Of a stretch of DNA of 64,000 bases, positions 36,572 through 44,852 are shown piece after piece (position 1 is the stretch's first letter; each line of letters begins with the position of its first letter). Source of the DNA: Chitinophagales bacterium (GTDB lineage Bacteria > Bacteroidota > Bacteroidia > Chitinophagales > Chitinophagaceae). The position numbers and the translations under genes are program-made. The stretch covers positions 63,162 to 127,161 of the forward strand of contig JAIXKI010000001.1 in the NCBI GenBank assembly GCA_026936105.1, in the 5' to 3' direction. The notes below the pieces were generated by a model. That model saw only the letters and a program-made list of their open reading frames with translations. It made no database searches and was not told the DNA's origin.

Positions 36572-37558
36572 ATGACCGAGCGGTATAAAGAATTTCGCAT
36601 TGTCTTCATGGGCACGCCTGATTTTGCCGTGGCTTCGCTGGAAGCATTGGTAAAAGCAAACTGCAATATCGTGGCCGTCATCACTGCACCTGATAAACCT
36701 GCAGGAAGAGGAATGAAATTGCAGGAAAGCCCCGTGAAAAAATTTGCCCTGCAACATCAGTTAAAAGTTTTACAACCTGAAAAACTAAAAGACCCTGATT
36801 TTCTGAATGAGTTGAGATCGCTCAGAGCAGATCTGCAGGTTGTGGTTGCATTCAGAATGCTTCCTGAAGCTGTCTGGAACATGCCGCCGATGGGCACTAT
36901 TAATGTTCATGCATCTTTACTCCCTCAATACCGTGGCGCCGCCCCCATCAATTGGGCAATCATCAATGGCGAAAAAGAAACCGGCATCACCACGTTCAGG
37001 CTGAAGCATGAAATTGACACGGGAAATATTTTATTGCAGGAAAAAATTGAGATCGGCGATGATGACACCTCAGGAGAATTACATGACCGTCTTAAAGAAC
37101 TGGGAGCACAGGTATTATTGAAAACTATACAAGGCCTGGCAGAAAAAACATTGACCGAAACGCCTCAATCATCAATGAGTAATCCACAACAACCAAACGA
37201 GGAAACTCAAATCTCCGGTCCCATGTTTACTAACTTTGTGCTGAAATCAGCGCCAAAAATTTTTACTAAGACCTGTGAAATTGACTGGCACAAAAATGCA
37301 GATGACATACACAATCTCATTCGTGGATTATCCCCCTATCCTGCCGCCTTTACCGAACTCGGCGATAAAACGATCAAAGTCTTCCGAAGTGAAAAAGAAA
37401 TGATCCTTCCCACTACCAGAACCGGCCATTGGGAATCAGACAAAAAAACATTCCTGAAGTTTGCCTGCAGGGATGGTTATATCCTTCTGAAAGAAGTTCA
37501 GCTGGAGGGGAAAAAAAGAATGCTGATCGAAGAGTTTTTAAGAGGATACAGGTTTTAA
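36572..37558 (+). CDS. fmt: Methionyl-tRNA formyltransferase
   Basis: 328 aa. Formylates initiator Met-tRNA using 10-formyl-tetrahydrofolate. Motifs: RIVFMGTPDFAVASLEAL, APDKPAGRGMKL, the catalytic block INVHASLLPQYRGAAPINWAIINGEKETGITTF, and a C-terminal OB-fold region (APKIFTKTCEIDWHKNADDIHNLIRGLSPYPAAF). A short polar insert (SSMSNPQQPNEETQISGPM) extends the linker. def is not adjacent. Confidence 0.95.
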   Translation: MTERYKEFRIVFMGTPDFAVASLEALVKANCNIVAVITAPDKPAGRGMKLQESPVKKFALQHQLKVLQPEKLKDPDFLNELRSLRADLQVVVAFRMLPEAVWNMPPMGTINVHASLLPQYRGAAPINWAIINGEKETGITTFRLKHEIDTGNILLQEKIEIGDDDTSGELHDRLKELGAQVLLKTIQGLAEKTLTETPQSSMSNPQQPNEETQISGPMFTNFVLKSAPKIFTKTCEIDWHKNADDIHNLIRGLSPYPAAFTELGDKTIKVFRSEKEMILPTTRTGHWESDKKTFLKFACRDGYILLKEVQLEGKKRMLIEEFLRGYRF

Positions 37559-38043
37559 AACAGGTTACAGGTTATTTGTTGCCGGTTTCAGGTTACGGGT
37601 TCACGAAATGAAAATCTTTTGCCAACCTTGTCTTCGATTGTGAATCACGGCCCAGGCATTAACAAATACGATCGCACCGCTTCTGTTCTGTACCTGGCCA
37701 TGAGCACAAGCCACCTATAATGATTTTTTGCTACAAAATGAATTTTTCACTATCTTACAATATTATCATAATTTAAAATACATCTGGTTCTGTTTTCCTG
37801 TAAGGTCTAAATTTAATTTACCCGGGCTTGTCGATCCTATTCCTATTCGGCTCTTTCCATTACTCATTTGCACAAAAAACTACTGTTGTTTACTGACCGG
37901 CCGTTTCTTCTCTTGCAGGATACGGTGCCCGAGAAATTCAGTAAAAAGGAGTTTGACCGCCGCACCCCTTCGGAGACCCGGCCCGTACCAGATAACTTTC
38001 TGATTGTATATTTTTTGAAAAATTTTTTTACAAAAAAACTCAT
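37559..38043. other. Non-coding region with degenerate repeats
   Basis: 485 bases between fmt and the membrane-protein gene with no convincing ORF. It opens with several CAGGTTAC-like units (37549-37600), contains CACGGCCC at 37647 and a GGATACGG...AAAAGGAGT block near 37918-37953, both with counterparts on the other side of the next gene. AT-rich DNA precedes the 38044 start. Confidence 0.5.
37918..37966 (+). repeat. Degenerate intergenic repeat, copy 1
   Basis: GGATACGGTGCC, then a GAAA-rich spacer, then AAAAGGAGT, closing with GCACC that can pair with GGTGC. It is related to copy 2 at 38594-38643 by order and spacing of these words. Confidence 0.35.
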
Positions 38044-38565
38044 ATGAACGCACAAACCTACCTCATCTCCCTGAGGGTGTTACACATCTTCACAGGCGTT
38101 TTCTGGGCCGGAGCCACAATTTATCTTGCTTATTTTGTCGCACCTGCTGTCAAGGCTCTTGGGCCTGATGGAGGAAAGTTCATGCAGCAATTAGCGAGGA
38201 CCAATAGGCTTCCTGTGATGATGTCATTATCTGCATTATTAAATGTACTCTGCGGGGTTCTTTTACTTTGGGAATTATCCAATGGATTTCAAGGTACATG
38301 GATGGCTTCGGCACATGGAATGATACTGAGTGTGGGAGGAGTCCTGGCCATCATCGCTTTTCTTGAGGGTTTACTGGTAACCCGACCGGCAGCCAACATG
38401 ATCAATAAAATTGGTCATAACATTGCCCAATCAGCTTCGGCACCGACCGCGGAACAGTCACAACAATTGATGGCGCTCCGAAATAAAATTTTTAAAGCAA
38501 ATAATTTAGCTGCACTTCTTTTAGTTGCAGCAGTGATCCTGATGAGTATTGTAAAATATATCTAG
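38044..38565 (+). CDS. Four-helix integral membrane protein, unknown function
   Basis: 173 aa with four predicted transmembrane helices: LISLRVLHIFTGVFWAGATIYLAYFV, NRLPVMMSLSALLNVLCGVLLLW, GMILSVGGVLAIIAFLEGLLV and AALLLVAAVILMSIVKYI. The H-x-F-x-G-x-x-W-A-G start and overall layout resemble DUF2269-like small membrane proteins, but this is a loose likeness. Isolated gene, flanked on both sides by related intergenic repeats. No signal for function. Confidence 0.75.
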   Translation: MNAQTYLISLRVLHIFTGVFWAGATIYLAYFVAPAVKALGPDGGKFMQQLARTNRLPVMMSLSALLNVLCGVLLLWELSNGFQGTWMASAHGMILSVGGVLAIIAFLEGLLVTRPAANMINKIGHNIAQSASAPTAEQSQQLMALRNKIFKANNLAALLLVAAVILMSIVKYI

Positions 38566-38593
38566 ACATTTTTCACAATCGGCTTTCGCTTGC

Positions 38594-38643
38594 GGAATAC
38601 GGCGCCGCGGAAAAACACAAAAGGAGTATCGGCTGCCGTATTC
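38594..38643 (+). repeat. Degenerate intergenic repeat, copy 2, with strong hairpin
   Basis: GAATACGGC (38595-38603) pairs perfectly with GCCGTATTC (38635-38643); GCCG/CGGC extends the stem across a bulged T. The loop includes GAAAAACACAAAAGGAGT, sharing words with copy 1. It lies 29 nt after the membrane-protein stop and lacks a T-tract, so a simple intrinsic terminator is not obvious. Confidence 0.45.
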
Positions 38644-38716
38644 ATTAGCAAACACGGCCCGGAATCAAGCATCCAGAAATTAATTGGTAACCTGTAACCG
38701 GTATGTAGCCACCAGC

Positions 38717-39850
38717 TTACAACTTCAGTTTCTCCAGCAATTCTTTCGGTAAGGCTGCCTTAGGAAGCACAATACTGATGGTATTGATGGCGAAATAAGG
38801 TTCAGATACATTAATGTATCCTTCATAAGGGCCCACCTTCCCCCAGGAATTTTTTACAATGAAAAATGTTTTCCCTCCTTTTGACTTTTCTATTCCCATA
38901 AGATGCATAAGGTGATCGTCCTGGGTGGTGAGGTCCTCATACAATTCCTGGCGGATGTTTGCATTATAAGGAGCTTCCTGCATATCCGGGGTGAGTGCAT
39001 CTTTTGAATAAGTTGCTTTGCCGTCAAGATTCAATGCCAGGCCGATATCCTGCCTGAATCCCTTATTGCTTACATCGGCATCCCAGGATACCGAATACCC
39101 TTTTTCTAAGGCGGACTTCACCACATCAATGAATTCATTCAATGGGAGATTGTAAAAAGATCCGTTGGCAAAATTATCCGGTACCTGCAGGATGAAAGGT
39201 TTGTAATAAGGCTCGTGTGTAAAAGAAGTAAGGCTGACATAGTCATCCGCATTGAAGTGCAATACATCCTTCGAAAAACTGAGCGGGGTATATTCTTTCC
39301 CCGCATAAGTAAAATGATCAGGAGCATGTCCCATATATTCATCCAGAATCTTTGTATAGCCATTCAGCCAACCGGAAGTGATCGGTTGTTTGTTCAATAC
39401 ACTGTCGAGATATCTCTTAAGTGACCGAAACATCTTTTGATGATCATAAGAAGTGGCTCCGTTGACCAGGCCTGTATAATCCTGTAGCGGCATGGCGCCA
39501 TAGGTGGCCACTGCACGGATCTCATCATGTCCCAGTCCTCCTTCACCGAACTGAGCTTTGCCCTGCCTTAGAATATAATTTTTTGCTTTCTCGATATAAA
39601 TATTCCGCACGGTAAACATTTCACTGAGGTCTATCGTGCTGTTGTTCTTGCGGATCTGGTCGCTCTCCAGCAATGAAGTGGTGGAAAAACACCAGCAGGT
39701 ACCTGTCATCGCCTGGTTTTTTACTGAAGTGGCAGCGATCTTCTTTACATCAAAGAATGGAGCAGGCTGAGAACTGAGTCCTGCAGATTGTTGGGCTAAA
39801 ACAAATGCGGGGACTCCTATCAAAAAATACAGAAGGAAAGATCTTTTCAT
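38717..39850 (-). CDS. Peptidase C1B (bleomycin hydrolase/aminopeptidase C-like), exported
   Basis: 377 aa with signal peptide MKRSFLLYFLIGVPAFVLAQ. Papain-clan cysteine peptidase of the C1B family: oxyanion Gln46 and nucleophile Cys52 in KNQAMTGTCWCFST, His in TQDDHLMHLMGIEKS, Asn in FFIVKNSWGKVGPYEG. A second cysteine (C54) occupies the usual alanine after the active-site Trp. Cytosolic PepC lacks a signal peptide, so this exported form probably digests peptides in the periplasm. Downstream of the LysM gene by 17 nt, likely one operon. Confidence 0.9.
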   Translation of the reverse strand: MKRSFLLYFLIGVPAFVLAQQSAGLSSQPAPFFDVKKIAATSVKNQAMTGTCWCFSTTSLLESDQIRKNNSTIDLSEMFTVRNIYIEKAKNYILRQGKAQFGEGGLGHDEIRAVATYGAMPLQDYTGLVNGATSYDHQKMFRSLKRYLDSVLNKQPITSGWLNGYTKILDEYMGHAPDHFTYAGKEYTPLSFSKDVLHFNADDYVSLTSFTHEPYYKPFILQVPDNFANGSFYNLPLNEFIDVVKSALEKGYSVSWDADVSNKGFRQDIGLALNLDGKATYSKDALTPDMQEAPYNANIRQELYEDLTTQDDHLMHLMGIEKSKGGKTFFIVKNSWGKVGPYEGYINVSEPYFAINTISIVLPKAALPKELLEKLKL

Positions 39851-39867
39851 AAAATCATTTTATAAAA

Positions 39868-40884
39868 TCAGTAGTTTACTTTGACTATAAATTTATTGGT
39901 ATCCTTTATATCGAGACGTGAAACTGCTGCATCACTGAGGCGAAGCTCCAGCCCCTGGTTCTGCCTGATTCCTTTCATAGCTCCCAACACTTTCGCAAAA
40001 ACGGACTTGTTATTGTCAGGATTGGTCACCATGATCACCGTGCCCGGGTCCACATCATCCATCAACGCATAATACTTTTCATCAACCCATCCGCTCATGG
40101 TCTTAAAAATACCTGAAGTCAAAGTTTGCTCTTTGGACAAAGGGAATGTTTTAATCTGTTGATCAAAATCATTTCTGAAATATCCTTTTCCCGAAGAAGT
40201 ATTAATTCCTGAACCCTGATCATCGCCGTTCGAAATATTAACGGGCCGTTCTTCAGAGAGGGTTTTCTTTTCTTCAGGCCTGACGGTTGGTTCAACAGCT
40301 TTTTGCTTTTCAGTTTCTGTTTTAGCTGTTTCTTTTATCGTCTCCGTTTTATCGCCGGTTTTCATTTCAGCCATCTTTTCATTTATAGCTAAGTCTTTTT
40401 TCGCATCATTCTTTGCAATCACAATTTTATTGCTATTGGCTATTTCTCCTGAAGTCAGAAATCCTGCGATCAATCTGGTTCCCTTTGCTACATTATCGCT
40501 TGAGATGCCATTCCAGAATTTAAGATCCTCAACAGAAGCTTTAGAACTCCTGCTGATCTTAGAAAGGTCTTCCTTCTCTGCCGCTATCACATACACCGGC
40601 GCTCCTTCATTTACTTTCTGTGAAAAATTAGTATCCGACAAAGGGATGTTTATGGTTTGACCTATGCTCAGTCCTTTCGACATATCCAGTGAATTAAAGG
40701 AGGCCAGATGTTTGGGAGAGACATTGAATAAACGCCCAATGGAATAAAAGTTTTCTTTCGGTGTGATCTTATGTTCTACATAAAACCCCTTGCTTCCCGG
40801 CTTTAATATTAGTTCTTCGCTCTGCGCACTAACAAAGACTGCCGCCATCATACAACACAGGAAAAACAGGAACAGTTTTTTCAT
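39868..40884 (-). CDS. Exported LysM-domain protein
   Basis: 338 aa from ATG 40884, where the signal peptide MKKLFLFFLCCMMAAVFVSAQ starts. A LysM module (VEHKITPKENFYSIGRLFNVSPKHLASFNSLDMSKGLSIGQTINIPL) and a weaker second one (VYVIAAEKEDLSKISRSSKASVEDLKFWNGI) are followed by a charged Lys/Glu/Thr linker and a C-terminal domain (YYALMDDVDPGTVIMVTNPDNNKSVFAKVLG...) resembling double-psi beta-barrel proteins such as RlpA. Probably binds peptidoglycan in the periplasm. Precedes the C1 peptidase gene. Confidence 0.82.
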   Translation of the reverse strand: MKKLFLFFLCCMMAAVFVSAQSEELILKPGSKGFYVEHKITPKENFYSIGRLFNVSPKHLASFNSLDMSKGLSIGQTINIPLSDTNFSQKVNEGAPVYVIAAEKEDLSKISRSSKASVEDLKFWNGISSDNVAKGTRLIAGFLTSGEIANSNKIVIAKNDAKKDLAINEKMAEMKTGDKTETIKETAKTETEKQKAVEPTVRPEEKKTLSEERPVNISNGDDQGSGINTSSGKGYFRNDFDQQIKTFPLSKEQTLTSGIFKTMSGWVDEKYYALMDDVDPGTVIMVTNPDNNKSVFAKVLGAMKGIRQNQGLELRLSDAAVSRLDIKDTNKFIVKVNY

Positions 40885-40931
40885 AGTAGAAAAATTAGAT
40901 AACAAAGATGCGCAATTTTCAGCAGAGGCCA

Positions 40932-42278
40932 TCATACGTTTTCTTTTAAAATCCTTAATTCTTTCGGATAATAATTGTTAATACGGTTTGACAAAACATT
41001 GATCCACCCGAGAGCGTGGCCTTCATATTGCACCAATTGCCAGCCCTTCATTTCAGGTTTCATGTGAATCTCTTTTTTCTTCAGATATTCTATGGCATTA
41101 TCACGATCCAGTGGATTTGCAGAAATTGAATCACTCAATAAATTACTCAACGCCAGGGCATGTGCCGGGATCAGTTTATCATGCATGATCCCGCCGGCTT
41201 CCACTCCGGCATATTTCACCTGTAACAACTGCATCAGATGTGAAACATCCATGAAATGCCTTTCAGGAACTGCATAAACGTTGTTCTCACGTTTTATAAA
41301 CCGGAGAGAGTCGCTCTTAAGCCAGTTTGAAATGATCGCCTGTTCTTTTTTATTCAACTGCACCTGATTCTTAACTTTCTTTAGTGGCATATCATCATCC
41401 CCAATAATTTTTTGGAAACAGGCAAGAAAAAACCCTTCGCCTTTCACCCTGTGCGGCCAGAAACGATACCCAACTGGCGATTCAACTACATTCCAATTGT
41501 TTTCAATTTTTAATTTTAAATCCTGAACTTTAAATTCATCCATCAACCATCTGCAAATGTTTTCATTCTCTTCTTTGGAATAAGAACAGGTACAATAGAC
41601 CAGTATTCCTTCTTTTTTCAACGTAGGAAGAATATCAGCTATGATCCTTTGCTGGCGCAAACTGCATAGCATGACATTGTTCAGGCTCCACTCATTGATC
41701 GCATCGGGATCACGGCGGAACAGGCCGCTGCCACTGCAGGGGGCATCAATTACGATGACATCAAAATAATTTTTCAGCGAAGAAAATTCTTTCGGATCGT
41801 TTTGCGTGACCACAACATTTTCAGCTCCCCACTTGATGATATTATCTTTCAGCACCGGTACTCTTGACCGGATTACTTCATTGCTTACCAGCAGGCTTTC
41901 TTTTGATATCAACGATTGAATGTGCGTGGATTTTCCCCCGGGAGCAGCACACAGGTCCAAAACTTTTAATGGGCGTAAAAGGTCAACCGACTGGCTCAAA
42001 GCCTGCTCCAGGAACATACTGCTGGCTTCCTGCACATAATAACAACCGGCATGAAACAACGGATCGAAAGTGAAAGACGGACGGTCAGATAAATAAACTC
42101 CATAACGGGACCAAGGTACCTTTCCTCCACTGCTGAATTCAACATCTTCTATTGAAAATTTTTGAGGATTCACCCGTATGGAAGTGATCTTTTCACCCGA
42201 TGCATGAACTTTTATAAACGCATCTCTGTCGAAGCCTTCAAGTCCTTCCAGTGATGGTAATAATTCTTCCGGTAGCAC
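40932..42278 (-). CDS. RsmF/NOL1-NOP2-Sun family RNA m5C methyltransferase
   Basis: 448 aa starting at GTG 42278. SAM-binding LDLCAAPGGKSTHI, VIDAPCSGSG and catalytic CTCSYSKEENE are the family's paired-cysteine motifs; the C-terminal half (GEGFFLACFQK... and an RsmF-like PUA-type extension ending in ALGWINVLSNRINNYYPKELRI) matches RsmF, which methylates C1407 of 16S rRNA. The GTG is supported by a TAAGTTTG box ending 4 nt upstream and no ATG nearby. Confidence 0.9.
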   Translation of the reverse strand: MLPEELLPSLEGLEGFDRDAFIKVHASGEKITSIRVNPQKFSIEDVEFSSGGKVPWSRYGVYLSDRPSFTFDPLFHAGCYYVQEASSMFLEQALSQSVDLLRPLKVLDLCAAPGGKSTHIQSLISKESLLVSNEVIRSRVPVLKDNIIKWGAENVVVTQNDPKEFSSLKNYFDVIVIDAPCSGSGLFRRDPDAINEWSLNNVMLCSLRQQRIIADILPTLKKEGILVYCTCSYSKEENENICRWLMDEFKVQDLKLKIENNWNVVESPVGYRFWPHRVKGEGFFLACFQKIIGDDDMPLKKVKNQVQLNKKEQAIISNWLKSDSLRFIKRENNVYAVPERHFMDVSHLMQLLQVKYAGVEAGGIMHDKLIPAHALALSNLLSDSISANPLDRDNAIEYLKKKEIHMKPEMKGWQLVQYEGHALGWINVLSNRINNYYPKELRILKENV

Positions 42279-42282
42279 TATT

Positions 42283-42290
42283 CAAACTTA
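42283..42290 (-). promoter_or_regulatory. rsmF-like promoter -7 box, leaderless arrangement
   Basis: TAAGTTTG, then AATA, then GTG on the minus strand. Confidence 0.5.
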
Positions 42291-42367
42291 ACGAATAATG
42301 AGAGATAAAAGTAAAAATCCGGAACTAAGAATGCTATCAGATTTTCAGTCAACCTGCGTAGAAATTT

Positions 42368-42394
42368 AACCCGGGCCTGCGAGAGACCCGGGTT
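42368..42394 (-). terminator. Hairpin after the M28 peptidase gene
   Basis: Perfect AACCCGGG / CCCGGGTT stem with an 11-nt loop, 7 nt beyond the stop codon. The T-tract (TTAAATTT) is interrupted, so termination may be partial. Confidence 0.65.
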
Positions 42395-42400
42395 ATCAAT

Positions 42401-44629
42401 TTATTTCAGCAAAGCAATGGCAGCATTCACCTGATCCGTGTATGCTTTTATTGTTCTGGCCACGATGCCTATATTTTCCTGTGCCTCTTTCCAGTTGCGT
42501 TGCTCAATCGCTTCGCGGATGCCCGGCAAAGTTTTCACTCCATATCCTGTATAATATCCCGGTGCATAGATCTCATGTTTATACCAGCTGCGACGCGGCA
42601 ATCCGCCAGGATTGATCAAACTTCTTTCTGCTTTGTATAAAACTTCATTCAACCGGTTCTGTTTTGTTGCCGGAAGTTGTGTAGCGCCTGCATATAACTT
42701 TTCAAACTGGTCGCTTGCATCCCCCAACTGCACCATCGCATTATCAAGCTCACTGAAATTAAGGAAAGGAACTGCCTCTTTTTCTACCGGAGGAACATAA
42801 GGCTTTGTCGGGTCATGTGCCAAAACAAACAAATTTTCTTTGATCATTTTATTCTCGGTTTCAGTCTGGCTCCTGCTGTTATCCAACAATGATTTCACTT
42901 CACTTACATAGCCGTTAACCGTCTTGTAAAAGCTTCTGAAACTAACAGGGATGACATCTGCATTGGCCAAACGCATGGTTATCCTGCCCGCTGTCTTTGA
43001 CATGGCAGCGCCATAATGAAATCCGGGGTCTTTAAATCTTACAAAAAGATCATAAGAATCATAAATGGAATGATACTCGCCACCGGGGTCTTCACCGCCA
43101 AAAGCAACATCCATGGAAGCTATCCCCAAATGCTGCAGGAATGATGAATAATCGGAACCGGCGCCCAATGCACTCAACCTGATATTTTTATTTCCCATCA
43201 TCTTATTCCTGGTAGCAGGATCTGCCGATGTCATAAATCCGGCATAGCGTCTCTCTTTAATAGAAACATTGGTCTGAGGATCCATCACTTCATCAGCAAT
43301 CCCGTTAAAAAACGGTTCCAGTGTATGAGAGCCCGATGCATAAATAAATCCACGTCCATTACCATCGCTGTTAATATAAACGACTGCTTTTTGTTTCAGT
43401 TCCTGCTGGTGATCTTCTGCCCATTCGGTAGAGCCGAGCAAAGCAGGTTCTTCTCCATCCCAGGCACAAAAGACGATAGTTCTTTTGGGTTTATATCCCT
43501 GCTTCACCAGCTCAGAGATGGCTCTTGCTTCTTCCATCTCGGCTACCATGCCACTGAGCGGATCACCGGCGCCATTTACCCAACCATCATGATGGTTACC
43601 GCGAATGATCCACTGATCGGGAAGTTCAGTTCCCGGCATTTTTGCTATCACATTATACAATTGTTTCAGATCCCAGTTGAACTCCAGTTTCAGATGCACT
43701 TTCTGAGTGCTGGGTCCCACATGATAGGTCAATGGCAAACCGCCCCGCCATGCAGCCGGAACAGGTTGTCCTTTCAAAAGTTGCAATAAGGGTTGTGCAT
43801 CCGCATAAGAGATTGGCAGCACGGGTATCTTCATTATGGTAACTACCTCTTTTCTGTCTAATCTTTTTGCATCTTTTGTAGCGCCCACATCCGGAGTCAA
43901 TGGATCGCCGGGATAAACAGGCATGTCCATTACTGAACCCCTCTGCACTCCATCTTTGGGTTTAAAAGGGCCTTCCGGATAAACATCACCTTGTACATAA
44001 CCATCATCAGCAGGGTCGGAATAAATGATGCAGCCGATGGCGCCATGCTCATAAGCTACTTTGGGTTTGATTCCTCTCCAGGATCCTCCATATTTTGCAA
44101 TCACTATTTTCCCTTTTACATCCACACCCATTCTTGCAAGTTCTTCATAATCGGCAGGAACACCACGGTTCACAAAGACCAGCTCTGCCGTCACATCACC
44201 ATCGGCAGAATAAGCGTTGTAAGAAGGCAACTGCTCCGAATACTGTCCGCTGGTTCTGTCTCCGGGCACTGCCGATTCCTGCAATTTGGGTTTATAGCTT
44301 TTATCTCCAACTATTTCCAGCACTCTTGTTTTGGGTGTAGGAAACAGGGGATAATAAGATTCGATCTCTGTCTGGTATCCCCAACTGCGGAAGAGATTAG
44401 CCATGTATTCTGCATTCGCTTTATCCTGCGGACTGCCCACATGATGCGGATGGGAAGAAAGAAATTTCATCCATTCATCCTGGTTGGAAGGTTTGATCAA
44501 GGCATCAAACTGTTTTTCCCAATCCAATTGTTTGGCGGCATTGGCATCGGTAAAGCCCATTAGCTTTTGTTGCGACTGAGCAGTCAGAAAAAGAAATAAG
44601 ACTGCAGGGATGAATAACAACTTTTTCAT
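42401..44629 (-). CDS. M28 family metallopeptidase (glutamate carboxypeptidase II-like)
   Basis: 742 aa from ATG 44629 with signal peptide MKKLLFIPAVLFLFLTAQSQ. Three-domain layout of the PSMA/transferrin-receptor group: a PA insert (ELVFVNRGVPADYEELARMGVDVKGKIVIAKYGG), a dizinc M28 core (GNHHDGWVNGAGDPLSG, CAWDGEEPALLGSTEWAE, SDYSSFLQHLGI, GEYHSIYDSYD) and a helical dimerisation domain at the C-terminus. Expected to act as a periplasmic or surface carboxypeptidase on peptides. Isolated gene. Confidence 0.93.
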   Translation of the reverse strand: MKKLLFIPAVLFLFLTAQSQQKLMGFTDANAAKQLDWEKQFDALIKPSNQDEWMKFLSSHPHHVGSPQDKANAEYMANLFRSWGYQTEIESYYPLFPTPKTRVLEIVGDKSYKPKLQESAVPGDRTSGQYSEQLPSYNAYSADGDVTAELVFVNRGVPADYEELARMGVDVKGKIVIAKYGGSWRGIKPKVAYEHGAIGCIIYSDPADDGYVQGDVYPEGPFKPKDGVQRGSVMDMPVYPGDPLTPDVGATKDAKRLDRKEVVTIMKIPVLPISYADAQPLLQLLKGQPVPAAWRGGLPLTYHVGPSTQKVHLKLEFNWDLKQLYNVIAKMPGTELPDQWIIRGNHHDGWVNGAGDPLSGMVAEMEEARAISELVKQGYKPKRTIVFCAWDGEEPALLGSTEWAEDHQQELKQKAVVYINSDGNGRGFIYASGSHTLEPFFNGIADEVMDPQTNVSIKERRYAGFMTSADPATRNKMMGNKNIRLSALGAGSDYSSFLQHLGIASMDVAFGGEDPGGEYHSIYDSYDLFVRFKDPGFHYGAAMSKTAGRITMRLANADVIPVSFRSFYKTVNGYVSEVKSLLDNSRSQTETENKMIKENLFVLAHDPTKPYVPPVEKEAVPFLNFSELDNAMVQLGDASDQFEKLYAGATQLPATKQNRLNEVLYKAERSLINPGGLPRRSWYKHEIYAPGYYTGYGVKTLPGIREAIEQRNWKEAQENIGIVARTIKAYTDQVNAAIALLK

Positions 44630-44852
44630 GATGTGTGGTTTTTTATTAAAGAACATTGCTGCCTAACTTCACCCGGTCCGGTCAGCTTTGCAGCATGTGA
44701 GTCGAAAACAATGATCGTTTATTACAGACAGTCTGCACTTTCAACTTCTGTCAATCAAAACCGGCGGAACAGACAATCATCATGTAATTTAAGGAACAGA
44801 TCTTTAATTTATGAGATTTCGTGGGATAAACGGTCTATCTTCCATCAATGAT

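Noticed and set aside
37864-38055. 63-aa minus-strand ORF in the repeat region
   Set aside because: No family-like features, Ser/Arg-rich composition, and it overlaps the promoter and start of the membrane-protein gene.
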